A DNA stretch of 8,714 bases from RGIG1828 sp045546535. Lineage in GTDB: Bacteria > Bacillota > Clostridia > UMGS1810. Positions within the stretch are counted from its first letter, which is position 1, and every line of letters begins with the position of its first letter. A model generated the notes under the pieces. It searched no databases and had not been told where the DNA came from. It saw only the letters and a list, made by a program, of their open reading frames with translations. Made by a program: the position numbers and the translations under genes. The stretch is from the NCBI GenBank assembly GCA_045546535.1, contig JAZQDA010000192.1:1-8714 (forward strand). The letters are read 5' to 3'. Positions 1 to 7,301 of the stretch are shown in pieces.

Positions 1-1
1 C

Positions 2-829
2 AATGAAGAGTGCACAATTGTTTGGCTTTTGGTTCCTTGGGCACAGGATATACTTGATGCTGTAGACAGGGGAGAAATTGACGTAAATAATTATAAACTT
101 TCGCAATGGCGTATGATGCATATTGGTGCTCAGCCTGTTCCTCCCAGTCTAATTAAACGTTGGATGAATTTGTTCCCTAACCATCAATATGATACAAACT
201 ATGGTCTTTCTGAATCTATCGGACCTGGTGCTGTACATCTTGGTGTTGAGAATATACATAAAGTAGGGGCTATAGGAATTCCGGGATACGGCTGGGAAGT
301 TAAAATTTTAAGTCCTGACGGTGAAGCAGTTCAAAAAGGTGATGTGGGTGAACTTGCATTAAAAGGTCCAGGCGTTATGACTTGTTATTATAAAGACGAA
401 AAAGCGACATCTGACGTCTTAAAAGACGGTTGGCTTCTTACAGGCGATATGGCAAAACAAGATGAAGATGGTTTTATTTATCTTGTTGACAGGAAGAAAG
501 ATGTAATAATAAGTGGCGGAGAGAATCTTTATCCCGTACAAATTGAAGATTTTCTTCGCAGTTATGATTTAATAAGTGATGTAGCAGTTATCGGTCTGCC
601 TGACTCGAGGCTTGGCGAGATTGCCGCTGCAATCGTACAAATTAAAGAAGGTGCGACTTGCACAGAAGAAGACATTTTCGAATTTTGTAAAGCACTTCCA
701 AGATATAAAAGACCACACAAAATCATATTCGATATTGTACCAAGGAATGCAACTGGTAAAATTGAAAAGCCAAAACTCAGAGAAAAATATTGTGGTGAGA
801 GTCTTGTATCTGCTCAGATTAACTCTTAA
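2..829 (+). CDS. Class I adenylate-forming acyl-CoA ligase, C-terminal part (5' truncated by window edge)
   Basis: The frame is open from base 2 with no stop, so this is the last 275 residues of a gene that begins outside the window; the TTG at 29 is internal. Family enzymes activate a carboxylic acid with ATP to an acyl-adenylate, then pass it to CoA, in the cytoplasm. Several core motifs of the superfamily are visible. YGLSE (nt 200-214) matches the YGxTE motif with Ser for Thr. GWLLTGD ends at nt 448 and carries the ribose-binding Asp. DRKKDVIISGGENLYPVQIE starts at nt 488 and holds the hinge between the large and small domains. NATGKIEK carries the catalytic Lys (codon 758-760). The small C-terminal domain is complete, followed by a short variable tail. 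The acid-binding pocket is mostly in the missing part, so fatty acid, aryl acid or another substrate cannot be chosen. The gene ends at the shared hairpin terminator. The family is secure; the substrate is unknown. Confidence 0.9.
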   Translation, partial: NEECTIVWLLVPWAQDILDAVDRGEIDVNNYKLSQWRMMHIGAQPVPPSLIKRWMNLFPNHQYDTNYGLSESIGPGAVHLGVENIHKVGAIGIPGYGWEVKILSPDGEAVQKGDVGELALKGPGVMTCYYKDEKATSDVLKDGWLLTGDMAKQDEDGFIYLVDRKKDVIISGGENLYPVQIEDFLRSYDLISDVAVIGLPDSRLGEIAAAIVQIKEGATCTEEDIFEFCKALPRYKRPHKIIFDIVPRNATGKIEKPKLREKYCGESLVSAQINS

Positions 830-831
830 CA

Positions 832-863
832 AAAAACCTTGCTGATTTCTCAGCAAGGTTTTT
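832..863. terminator. Bidirectional intrinsic terminator between convergent genes
   Basis: A perfect 14 bp stem (832-845 with 850-863) closes a 4 nt loop. The core is CCTTGCTGA/TCAGCAAGG, flanked by an A-run on the left and a T-run on the right, so both strands give a GC-containing hairpin followed by a U-rich tract. It starts 3 nt after the stop of the acyl-CoA ligase gene. On the minus strand it overlaps the first bases of the stop codon (862-864) of the DUF5662-like gene. It should therefore end transcription from both sides. Confidence 0.88.
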
Positions 864-1398
864 AATATGTGTATTTATTTTTAAGTCTTTCTTTTATAAA
901 TTTAAAAACATATGCTTCACCTTTTTCAGATAGCATTGTTAACAATAACTCTAATTCATCAGAAGTGTCAGGGTGAATGGCTCTGGTTGATTTTGAACGC
1001 ATAAAATATTCTATTGGATGTTTATCCGAATAATTTTTACCCTGATAAATTTTACTTGCGGCTACTCTGTCACAAAACATTTCAATAACATAACGATATG
1101 GCATTTTTACAGGTTCAATGAGTTTTGTTTTAGGATTATAATCTTTCCAGTATTCGAAATGATGTTTATTTCTCCCCTGATGGTGTATCCATGCGAGGGA
1201 ATAGCCTTTTTCACTCCGTTCACCTTCGTTAGGGCTGCGTGTACCTATAAAATGTTTTGCTCCTTGCAAAAATTCTGTCGGTGTATATTTGGAAAGGTCA
1301 TGTCTTAAACCTTGCCAAAAAATTCCGCACTTTGCACAGTGACGAATAACCATATGTCTGTGTTTTGTTATAACTTTAAAATGCTTAAAAGGATGCAT
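862..1398 (-). CDS. DUF5662-like protein, histidine-rich, function unknown
   Basis: A 178-residue soluble protein with no signal peptide or membrane segment. I recognise the general pattern of the uncharacterised DUF5662 family, common in Clostridia and some phages. Conserved-looking blocks are RHDLSKYTPTEF (residues 32-43), AWIHHQGRNKHHFEYW (69-84) and a later EMFCDRVAASK (106-116). The HD pair at 33-34, the His pairs at 72-73 and 79-80, and Asp110 are spaced as metal ligands might be, and resemble the H...HD...D layout of HD-domain phosphohydrolases; this is inference, not an assignment. Cys21 and Cys24 form a CxxC pair. The ATG is supported by an AAAGGAG ribosome site at 1408-1414, 9 nt upstream. 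It sits 60 bp downstream of thrS on the same strand and has no clear promoter of its own, so it is probably read through from thrS. The stop codon lies within the terminator hairpin. The coding call is strong; the function is unknown. Confidence 0.85.
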   Translation of the reverse strand: MHPFKHFKVITKHRHMVIRHCAKCGIFWQGLRHDLSKYTPTEFLQGAKHFIGTRSPNEGERSEKGYSLAWIHHQGRNKHHFEYWKDYNPKTKLIEPVKMPYRYVIEMFCDRVAASKIYQGKNYSDKHPIEYFMRSKSTRAIHPDTSDELELLLTMLSEKGEAYVFKFIKERLKNKYTY

Positions 1399-1421
1399 AT
1401 TTCAAATCTCCTTTAAAGTTA

Positions 1422-1452
1422 CGGCACAATTCTGAAATTCAGAATTGTGCCG
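1422..1452 (-). other. 31 bp near-perfect palindrome between thrS and the DUF5662-like gene
   Basis: The arms CGGCACAATTCTGAA (1422-1436) and TTCAGAATTGTGCCG (1438-1452) are fully complementary around a single central base. In RNA this gives a long hairpin whose loop opens to a few bases. It starts 6 nt beyond the thrS stop and ends 7 nt before the DUF5662 ribosome site. On the minus strand it is followed by TAACTTTAAAGG rather than a solid U-run, so it is a weak intrinsic terminator at best. It could act as an attenuating terminator, an mRNA 3'-end stabiliser or processing site, or a DNA operator. Confidence 0.7.
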
Positions 1453-1458
1453 GTTTAA

Positions 1459-3390
1459 TTAGTGCGCTTTAGTTTCAATTTCTTCAAGAATTACAGGTAT
1501 AAATTCAGATAACGCTCTTGAACCCATATCGCCTTCTTTTCTTGAACGGATAGAAACAGTATCAGTTGCCTCTTCTTTTTCACCGACAATAAGCATGTAT
1601 GGTGTTTTTTCAAGTTGCGCTTCTCTTATTTTGTAACCAAGTTTTTCACTTCTGTAATCTGCTTCAACACGGATATCATGTTTTTCGAGTTCTTCTTTAA
1701 CTTTTGCGGCATAGTCAAAATATTTTTCAGAAACAGGAATAATCTGAACCTGAGTAGGTGCCATCCAGACAGGAAGTGCACCTGCATATTTTTCAATAAG
1801 AAGTGCAAGAGTTCGTTCATAACAGCCTATTGAAGTTCTGTGAATAATATACGGGTTTTTCTTTGTTCCGTCTGAATCTATATACTCCATACCAAATTTT
1901 TCTGCAAGCATCTGGTCAATCTGAATGGTAATAAGAGTATCTTCTTTGCCAAATACATTCTTTATCTGAATATCGAGTTTCGGACCATAGAAAGCGGCTT
2001 CTCCAACGCCAACTTTATAGTCTATACCAAGATTGTCAAGAATTTTCGCCATCATATCCTGGGCTTCGTTCCACTGCTCTTGGGTACCGATGTATTTTTC
2101 TCTGTTATCCGGATCCCACTGTGAGAATCTGTAAGAAACATCTTCGTAAAGGCCTAAAGTTTTCAACATATATATTGCAAGTTCGAGACAGGATTTGAAT
2201 TCCTGTTCAAGTTGGTCAGGTCTGCACATAAGATGACCTTCTGAAATAGTAAACTGTCTGAGACGGATAAGACCGTGCATTTCACCTGAGGATTCTTTTC
2301 TGAAAAGGGTTGATGTTTCATTATATCTGAGAGGTAAGTCTCTGTAACTTCTCATTTTGCTAAGATATGCCTGATACTGGAAAGGACAGGTCATAGGACG
2401 CATAGCAAATACTTCTTTGTCTTTTTCTTCATCTCCAAGCACAAACATTGAATCCTGATAGTGGTCCCAGTGTCCTGAGAGTTTGAAAAGGTCGCTTTTT
2501 GCCATATAAGGAGTTTTGGTGAGTTGCCAACCTTGTTTCTGCTCGGTATCTTCAACAAATCTCTGGAGGATTTGCATTACTTTTGCACCTTTTGGGAGCA
2601 TGATGGGAAGACCTTGACCGATAATGTCAACAGTTGTGAAATAGCCAAGTTCTCTGCCGAGTTTATTGTGGTCTCTTTTTTTCGCTTCTTCAAGTTTTTC
2701 AATATGAGCATTTAAATCATCTTTATTTGTGTAAGCAGTACCGTAAATTCTCTGGAGCATTTTATTCTTTTCATTTCCTCGCCAGTAAGCACCTGTTACG
2801 CTCAAAAGTTTAAATGCTTTAACTGCTGATGTATCAAAAAGGTGAGGACCTGCACAAAGGTCTGTAAAATCACCTTGTTTATAGAAAGAAATTACAGCAT
2901 CTTCAGGAAGATCGTTAATGAGTTGGACTTTGTAGGGTTCAGATTTTTCTTCCATAAAAGCAATGGCTTCTTTTCTTGGAAGTTCAAATCTTTCAAGTCT
3001 GATGCGTTCTTTTACGATTTTCTTCATTTCTGATTCAATTTTTGCAAGGTCATCATTTGTAAAACTTTGTTCTGAATCAAAATCATAATAAAAACCAGAA
3101 TCAGTTGAAGGACCAATTGCAAGTTTAACATCAGGATACAGTCTTTTTACTGCCTGTGCCAATATATGTGATGCTGTATGACGCAGGATATGTTTACCCT
3201 GTTCATCATCGAAGGTGAGAATTTCGACTACAGAGTCTGAGGTGATAGGATAGGTGAGTTCTTTAACCTCATTATCAACCAAAGCACCTGTTGCTGCTCT
3301 TGCCAATTCGTCACTTATCGATTTGGCAATTTCATATACTGTTGTGCCCTGGGTAAACTCTTTTACCTCGCCTTTTAATGTAATCTTCAT
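1459..3390 (-). CDS. thrS: Threonyl-tRNA synthetase
   Basis: The enzyme attaches threonine to tRNA-Thr in the cytoplasm and clears mischarged Ser-tRNA-Thr. At 643 residues it is full length. Domains in order are TGS (about 1-62), the editing domain (about 65-225), the class II catalytic core (about 240-535) and the anticodon-binding domain (about 545-640). The editing site looks intact: HTASH (His71, His75), Cys179 and His183 in LCAGPH. The three catalytic zinc ligands are present: Cys325 in RPMTCPF, His386 in SEGHLM and His517 in IIHRTS. Motif 2 Arg is in FRKESSGE (361-370) and motif 3 Arg526 is in GCYER. The segment after motif 2 reads RLRQFTISEGH, whereas the E. coli type reads RVRGFTQDDAH, so this is a divergent but apparently functional sub-type. 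The start is set by a strong AGGAGGT site at 3397-3403, 6 nt from the ATG. The gene has its own promoter just upstream and probably carries the DUF5662-like gene behind it. No T-box fits in the leader. Confidence 0.98.
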   Translation of the reverse strand: MKITLKGEVKEFTQGTTVYEIAKSISDELARAATGALVDNEVKELTYPITSDSVVEILTFDDEQGKHILRHTASHILAQAVKRLYPDVKLAIGPSTDSGFYYDFDSEQSFTNDDLAKIESEMKKIVKERIRLERFELPRKEAIAFMEEKSEPYKVQLINDLPEDAVISFYKQGDFTDLCAGPHLFDTSAVKAFKLLSVTGAYWRGNEKNKMLQRIYGTAYTNKDDLNAHIEKLEEAKKRDHNKLGRELGYFTTVDIIGQGLPIMLPKGAKVMQILQRFVEDTEQKQGWQLTKTPYMAKSDLFKLSGHWDHYQDSMFVLGDEEKDKEVFAMRPMTCPFQYQAYLSKMRSYRDLPLRYNETSTLFRKESSGEMHGLIRLRQFTISEGHLMCRPDQLEQEFKSCLELAIYMLKTLGLYEDVSYRFSQWDPDNREKYIGTQEQWNEAQDMMAKILDNLGIDYKVGVGEAAFYGPKLDIQIKNVFGKEDTLITIQIDQMLAEKFGMEYIDSDGTKKNPYIIHRTSIGCYERTLALLIEKYAGALPVWMAPTQVQIIPVSEKYFDYAAKVKEELEKHDIRVEADYRSEKLGYKIREAQLEKTPYMLIVGEKEEATDTVSIRSRKEGDMGSRALSEFIPVILEEIETKAH

Positions 3391-3423
3391 TTCATTACCT
3401 CCTATGTAAAATTCATAGATAAT

Positions 3424-3452
3424 ATTATAGTATTAAACGACTTAAAAGTCAA
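3424..3452 (-). promoter_or_regulatory. Sigma-A-type promoter for thrS
   Basis: Reading on the minus strand, -35 TTGACT (3447-3452) is followed by a 17 bp spacer and -10 TATAAT (3424-3429). This is one base from full consensus at ideal spacing. Transcription should start near 3417, leaving a leader of roughly 27 nt that contains just the AGGAGGT ribosome site. A short inverted repeat, GACTT-AA-AAGTC (3439-3450), overlaps the -35 and spacer and could be an operator, though 5 bp arms can occur by chance. Confidence 0.82.
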
Positions 3453-3480
3453 GAGAGTATTGATTATACACTAATATTTT

Positions 3481-3520
3481 AAAAAGAAAAGGGGGTACAA
3501 AAAATTAAAATTTGCACCCC
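3481..3520 (-). terminator. Intrinsic terminator of the mglBAC operon
   Basis: On the minus strand a 10 bp stem begins with GGGGTGCAAA (3520 down to 3511) and closes with TTTGTACCCC (3501 down to 3492). It has a 9 nt AT loop and is followed by CTTTTCTTTTT (3491 down to 3481). One pair is a G-U wobble in minus-strand RNA but an A-C mismatch in plus-strand RNA, which supports the minus orientation. It lies about 20 bp beyond the mglC stop and upstream of the thrS promoter, insulating the two units. Confidence 0.9.
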
Positions 3521-3541
3521 ACGTTTTTTAAGATAATTAAG

Positions 3542-4612
3542 TTATTTTCTCACAAGATATTTTCTCATATCAACTGCACAGGCTATTAGAATTATAAAAC
3601 CCTTAATTACATACTGTAGATTTGCGTCTATTCCTAAAAATGTAAGACCAACAAATATTATTCTCAAAAGAACTACACCTATTATTACTCCTCTGATTTT
3701 ACCAATACCGCCAACGAATGATACCCCACCAATTACACAAGCAGCAATTGCATCAAGTTCATAGTTTAGTCCTGTTGCAGCACTGTTTGAACCGATTCGA
3801 GCCGCCTCAATAAATCCTGTAACACCATACATAATACCCGCTAAAGTAAAAACACCTATTATTGTCGCAGTAACATTCACTCCAGATACATTAGCCGCAT
3901 CAGGATTGGAGCCGACAGCAAACATATTCTTTCCAAACTTTGTTTTGTTCCATATAAACCACATAATTGCTGTTATTCCTATTGAATACCAAACAAAATT
4001 CGGTATGGCAGTAGCACCTATAGACAGACTACTGCCTGTTATTAATTTGCTGAACGATTCGTCAAGACCCGATATAGATTGTCCATTGTTATTTCCGTTC
4101 ATAAGATACATAAGCAAAATGCCATATACCACCAATTGAGTCGATAATGTTACTATAAACGGGTGTAAGTGAAATTTTGCCGTGCAAAACCCGTTAACCA
4201 TACCTATAATTCCGCCTATTGCAAGTGCTATCAGGATTACAACATATAAAGGCATTGTTTCGAGTGCCGGGAACATCTTATTAGCGTAACCCTCTGACTG
4301 CAGAAGAGATGCTGAAACACAGGCAACTAAACCTACAATTCTACCTGCAGATAAATCAGTGCCTGTTAATATTATACAACCCGCTATACCAAGCGCTATA
4401 GGTAGATTGGCGGCTGAAAGTGAAATAATATTAACGATTGAGGGGACTGACAAAAAGCGTGGACTTATAATCTGTATGATAACTATTGCAATTATCATAA
4501 ATATATAGAGTGAATTATTTATAAAAAATTCACTTATTGCTTTTTTTCTGTTGGCACTGTCCATTTTAGTAAATCTCGTAAACGGAGCCATTAAATTGAG
4601 TTTTTGTTTCAT
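3542..4612 (-). CDS. mglC: Galactose/methyl-galactoside ABC transporter permease MglC
   Basis: The membrane subunit of the galactose/glucose ABC importer; it forms the channel that accepts sugar from MglB and couples to MglA. It has 356 residues with about ten hydrophobic segments, the first near residues 34-50 and the last near 331-346. It belongs to the BPD_transp_2 (RbsC/MglC) family. Family blocks are clear: LTGTDLSAGR (82-91), NKTKFGKNMFAVGSNPDAANVSGVNV across 222-247 (cytoplasmic coupling region) and YELDAIAACVIGGVSFVGG (284-302). These match E. coli MglC (LSAGRQVGL, NKTRFGKNIFAIGGNPEAAKVSGVNV, YELDAIAACVVGGVSF) more closely than ribose permease. The basic N-terminal tail of about 30 residues is slightly longer than in E. 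coli. The AAGGAG ribosome site (4621-4626) overlaps the mglA stop, suggesting translational coupling. It is last in the operon, followed by a strong terminator. Confidence 0.95.
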   Translation of the reverse strand: MKQKLNLMAPFTRFTKMDSANRKKAISEFFINNSLYIFMIIAIVIIQIISPRFLSVPSIVNIISLSAANLPIALGIAGCIILTGTDLSAGRIVGLVACVSASLLQSEGYANKMFPALETMPLYVVILIALAIGGIIGMVNGFCTAKFHLHPFIVTLSTQLVVYGILLMYLMNGNNNGQSISGLDESFSKLITGSSLSIGATAIPNFVWYSIGITAIMWFIWNKTKFGKNMFAVGSNPDAANVSGVNVTATIIGVFTLAGIMYGVTGFIEAARIGSNSAATGLNYELDAIAACVIGGVSFVGGIGKIRGVIIGVVLLRIIFVGLTFLGIDANLQYVIKGFIILIACAVDMRKYLVRK

Positions 4613-4620
4613 TTTTTAAT

Positions 4621-4627
4621 CTCCTTA
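4621..4627 (-). promoter_or_regulatory. mglC ribosome-binding site overlapping the mglA stop codon
   Basis: On the minus strand the mglA stop TAA (4627-4625) runs directly into AAGGAG (4626-4621), 8 nt before the mglC ATG. Ribosomes ending on mglA would clear or occupy this site, which is the usual arrangement for translational coupling between ATPase and permease. Confidence 0.8.
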
Positions 4628-6121
4628 AACATATTTTGCGGCCAGTGCCATTATTTTTTCCTGAGTGGCATTTTTTGTATCTATTTCGCCTGCCAGTCTT
4701 CCGCCTGACATTACAAGAATACGGTCACATATTCCTAAAAGTTCCGGCATTTCAGAAGATACAATAATAATACCTTTACCTTTGTTGGCAAGTTCTATAA
4801 TCAATTGATAAATTTCATATTTCGCACCAACATCAATTCCTCGTGTAGGTTCATCAAGCATCATAATCTCTGGGTTTGTGAGCAACCATCTTGCGAAAAT
4901 CACTTTTTGCTGATTTCCGCCCGAAAGTGTTCTTATTTGAGTCTGTTCGGACGGAGTTTTAACCCGCATTGCTTTTATGCTCCAATGCGTATCCCTTTTC
5001 ATTTTCTTTTTGCTTAAAAACAATCTGTTTTTCTTGTATTCTCTTAAATTTGATATTACGGTATTATTTAAAATATCAAGTATTGCGAAAATGCCTGTCG
5101 AACGCCTTTCTTCAGTTACAAGTGCAAGACCATTTTCTATAGCATCTCTTGGATTAGAAATGTTAATTTTTTTATTGTGCAGAAAAATTTCTCCGGATTT
5201 TCGTTCAGAAATGCCGAATATGTTTTCGAGTACTTCTGTTCTTCCAGCACCGGCAAGTCCTGCAATACCTAGAATTTCTCCTTTTTTAAGTGTAAAAGAA
5301 ACATCTTGTAGATTGGAATATGTCGATGAAAGATTTTTTACTTCAAAAATTGTCTCACCAATTTTGTTTGTTTTTGGTGGAAATCTCGCAGTCAGTTCTC
5401 TGCCTACCATAAGTTTTATGATTTTATCCATATTTAAATTTTCGGCTTTTTCTGTTGCAATCCACATTCCGTCACGCATTACAGTTACATAATCAGAAAT
5501 TTCAAGAATCTCTTCCATTTTGTGTGAAATATATATTATTCCGCATCCTTTTTCCTTAAGTTTATTTATAATATCGAATAGTTGCTCTACTTCCTGATTA
5601 GTCAATGAAGATGTGGGTTCATCAAGTACAATTATTTTCGAATCGTACGAGACAGCCTTTGCAATTTCAACCATTTGCCTTTGTGAAACCGGGAGTTTTG
5701 ACATAGTTGTTTTTGGATCTATTTGTATATTTAACGACTCGAATATTTTCAAAGTATCATTGTACATCTTCTTTTCATCAGTGATAAGTCCAAACTTCAA
5801 TGGATATCTTCCAAGCCAGATATTATCCATAACATTTCTTTTAAGTGCCTGATTCAATTCTTGATGAACCATTGCCACTCCGTTTTCAAGAGCCTCTTTT
5901 GAATTTTTGAAATCAACTTCTTTGCCGTCAAGTATAATTTTACCGCTATCACGGTTATATATCCCGAACAGGCATTTCATTAAAGTGGATTTTCCAGCAC
6001 CATTTTCTCCCATCAAAGCATGAACGGTACCTTTTTCAATGTTAAGAGTTACACCGTCTAACGCCTTAACACCAGGAAATGTTTTTGTGATATCTTTCAT
6101 CTCGAGCAAAAAGTTGTCCAT
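4625..6121 (-). CDS. mglA: Galactose/methyl-galactoside ABC transporter ATP-binding protein MglA
   Basis: The cytoplasmic double ATPase that powers sugar import through MglC. It has 498 residues with two fused nucleotide-binding domains, as in the MglA/RbsA family. Domain 1 has Walker A GENGAGKS (38-45), signature LPVSQRQ (143-149), Walker B IVLDEP (164-169) and the switch His200 in YISHKME. Domain 2 has a degenerate Walker A, GLAGAGRTE (288-296), with Arg for Lys; signature LSGGNQQ (399-405); Walker B MLDEPTRGIDVG (421-432); and Ser456 at the position of the switch His. So domain 1 is the intact site and domain 2 is degenerate, which is normal for this family. The GGAGG site (6131-6135) lies 9 nt before the ATG. 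The gap from mglB is 24 nt with no hairpin. The sugar is inferred from MglB and MglC, since the ATPase alone cannot separate galactose from ribose systems. Confidence 0.95.
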   Translation of the reverse strand: MDNFLLEMKDITKTFPGVKALDGVTLNIEKGTVHALMGENGAGKSTLMKCLFGIYNRDSGKIILDGKEVDFKNSKEALENGVAMVHQELNQALKRNVMDNIWLGRYPLKFGLITDEKKMYNDTLKIFESLNIQIDPKTTMSKLPVSQRQMVEIAKAVSYDSKIIVLDEPTSSLTNQEVEQLFDIINKLKEKGCGIIYISHKMEEILEISDYVTVMRDGMWIATEKAENLNMDKIIKLMVGRELTARFPPKTNKIGETIFEVKNLSSTYSNLQDVSFTLKKGEILGIAGLAGAGRTEVLENIFGISERKSGEIFLHNKKINISNPRDAIENGLALVTEERRSTGIFAILDILNNTVISNLREYKKNRLFLSKKKMKRDTHWSIKAMRVKTPSEQTQIRTLSGGNQQKVIFARWLLTNPEIMMLDEPTRGIDVGAKYEIYQLIIELANKGKGIIIVSSEMPELLGICDRILVMSGGRLAGEIDTKNATQEKIMALAAKYV

Positions 6122-6145
6122 ACGATGCTCCCTCCGTGTGATTTT

Positions 6146-7216
6146 TTATTCTTCTCCTAAATACTTTGCGTAGGGGATACGCACTTTTGCAGCAGATTCA
6201 TCTATCTGGAAATCATCAGTGTTTGCAAGTAGTTCCGAACCGTTAAGAGCATTTTTTGTTATTTGTGCTATCGCTTTTCCCATACCTTCAGCATCCTGCT
6301 TAATTGTTCCTGTCATTCTTTTATTTTTGATGAGTTCTTTTGCTGCATCGGTTGCATCAACACCAAACACTGGTATCATTTTTTCTCCGCCTGTATTAAA
6401 TCCAGAAGCACCAAGTGCAGTTATTGCACCCTCAGCCATACCATCGTTATTGCATATTACAAGTTCAATCATATTTTTATTTGCTTCGTTATATGAAGTT
6501 AGGGCTGTTGTCATATACTCATTTGCGCTTGCTGCTGACCATTGACCGTTTTTATCTACAAGATATTTGTTTGGATTAGTACTGTCATAGAAGACAAGGT
6601 CAGGTTTTCCATTTTGTTTTAAAATTTTATTCGCGTCTTCAACAGAAAACTGTGTTCTATATATTGCTTCATTGTTTCCTTCTTCGCCTTTAAATAGAAT
6701 GTATGAGATTTTTCCGTCTTTGTTCAAATCAACTTTATCGTAATTTTCAACAAGATAGTCTCCAATCATTTCGCCCTGCATATGACCGGCTTCTTTTGCA
6801 TCTGTACCTATAAATACACACTTATCGTAACTGTTTACAGCCTCATCTGACACTTCGCGATTAAAAAATATTACGGGTAAATTAGCGTTTCTTGCAAGGG
6901 AAATAATACCCTGTGCAGCATCATCTGAACCGGTGTTTACGATATTTACCACCAAAGCCTTTGCACCTTTGGTTATTGATGTTTGAACCTGTTCTGTTTG
7001 TGTGGTCTGATTTCCATTACTGTCATAATCATGATACTTAATTCCTTCGTTATTGTAGGCTTTGTTCAAAGCACTTCTTACACTTGAAATATATGTGTCG
7101 CTGTAAGTGTAATAAAATACATGTGCATCAGAAGATCCGCTGGTTGTTTCACCGGAACACCCAGCAAAAACCGATAAGCATATTAATACCATTATAAATA
7201 AAATTGACTTTTTCAT
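6146..7216 (-). CDS. mglB: Galactose/glucose-binding lipoprotein MglB
   Basis: The extracellular, membrane-anchored receptor that binds galactose or glucose and delivers it to MglC/MglA. It has 356 residues with a lipoprotein signal: basic MKK, hydrophobic stretch 4-18, and cleavage before Cys20 in VFAGC (Phe at -3 is a less common lipobox residue). A Ser/Thr/Gly linker follows. The periplasmic-binding-protein fold of the Peripla_BP_4 type fills the rest. The EF-hand-like calcium loop typical of MglB is present at 163-171 (DLNKDGKIS), and Glu251 in ELVICNND matches the distal calcium ligand of E. coli MglB. Probable sugar contacts are FFNR (117-120), Trp226, NND (256-258) and Asp287 in FGVDAT. 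It is longer than the E. coli protein (about 330), mainly through insertions around 205-245. The GGAGGT site (7221-7226) lies close before the ATG. It is first in the operon. Glucose/galactose is very likely; which is physiological is not shown. Confidence 0.95.
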   Translation of the reverse strand: MKKSILFIMVLICLSVFAGCSGETTSGSSDAHVFYYTYSDTYISSVRSALNKAYNNEGIKYHDYDSNGNQTTQTEQVQTSITKGAKALVVNIVNTGSDDAAQGIISLARNANLPVIFFNREVSDEAVNSYDKCVFIGTDAKEAGHMQGEMIGDYLVENYDKVDLNKDGKISYILFKGEEGNNEAIYRTQFSVEDANKILKQNGKPDLVFYDSTNPNKYLVDKNGQWSAASANEYMTTALTSYNEANKNMIELVICNNDGMAEGAITALGASGFNTGGEKMIPVFGVDATDAAKELIKNKRMTGTIKQDAEGMGKAIAQITKNALNGSELLANTDDFQIDESAAKVRIPYAKYLGEE

Positions 7217-7272
7217 AATTACCTCCGAGTTTTTGTTTTATACTTTATGTTATTATTATCACTTAATGCAAA

Positions 7273-7301
7273 ATTATAACACTTTCAATTAAACATCTTG
7301 A
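7273..7301 (-). promoter_or_regulatory. Predicted extended -10 promoter for mglBAC, with a cre-like overlap
   Basis: On the minus strand TGTTATAAT gives an extended -10 (TGnTATAAT; hexamer 7273-7278). A weak -35, TCAAGA, lies at 7296-7301 with a 17 bp spacer. The start would be near 7266, leaving a leader of about 50 nt before the GGAGGT site. The stretch TTGAAAGTGTTATAAT (7288 down to 7273) fits the Gram-positive catabolite-responsive element pattern WTGNAANCGNWWNCAW except for T in place of the central C and A in place of the later C. CcpA control is plausible for a sugar importer but not demonstrated. Confidence 0.55.

Noticed and set aside
29..829. TTG at 29 as the start of a complete 266-residue protein
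   Set aside because: The frame is open to base 2 and the residues before it continue smoothly. A class I adenylating enzyme needs a large N-terminal domain, so the gene is simply cut by the window edge.
569..856. 95-residue minus-strand open frame and the 77-residue plus-strand frame at 612-845
   Set aside because: They overlap the conserved C-terminal domain of the acyl-CoA ligase in other frames and run through the terminator.
1018..1308. 96-residue plus-strand open frame
   Set aside because: It is the antisense shadow of the DUF5662-like gene, which has a good ribosome site and family motifs.
4977..5492. 171-residue plus-strand open frame
   Set aside because: It lies antisense inside mglA, whose NBD motifs are intact, has no ribosome site, and its composition is that of a complement of coding DNA.
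6219..6545. 108-residue plus-strand open frame and an overlapping 77-residue one
   Set aside because: Both are antisense to the conserved C-terminal half of mglB; no promoter or ribosome site was seen.
3542..7216. Operon as a ribose (rbs) or xylose importer
   Set aside because: The MglB calcium loop DLNKDGKIS with Glu251, and the close MglC blocks, indicate galactose/glucose; no rbsD, rbsK or xyl genes are present.
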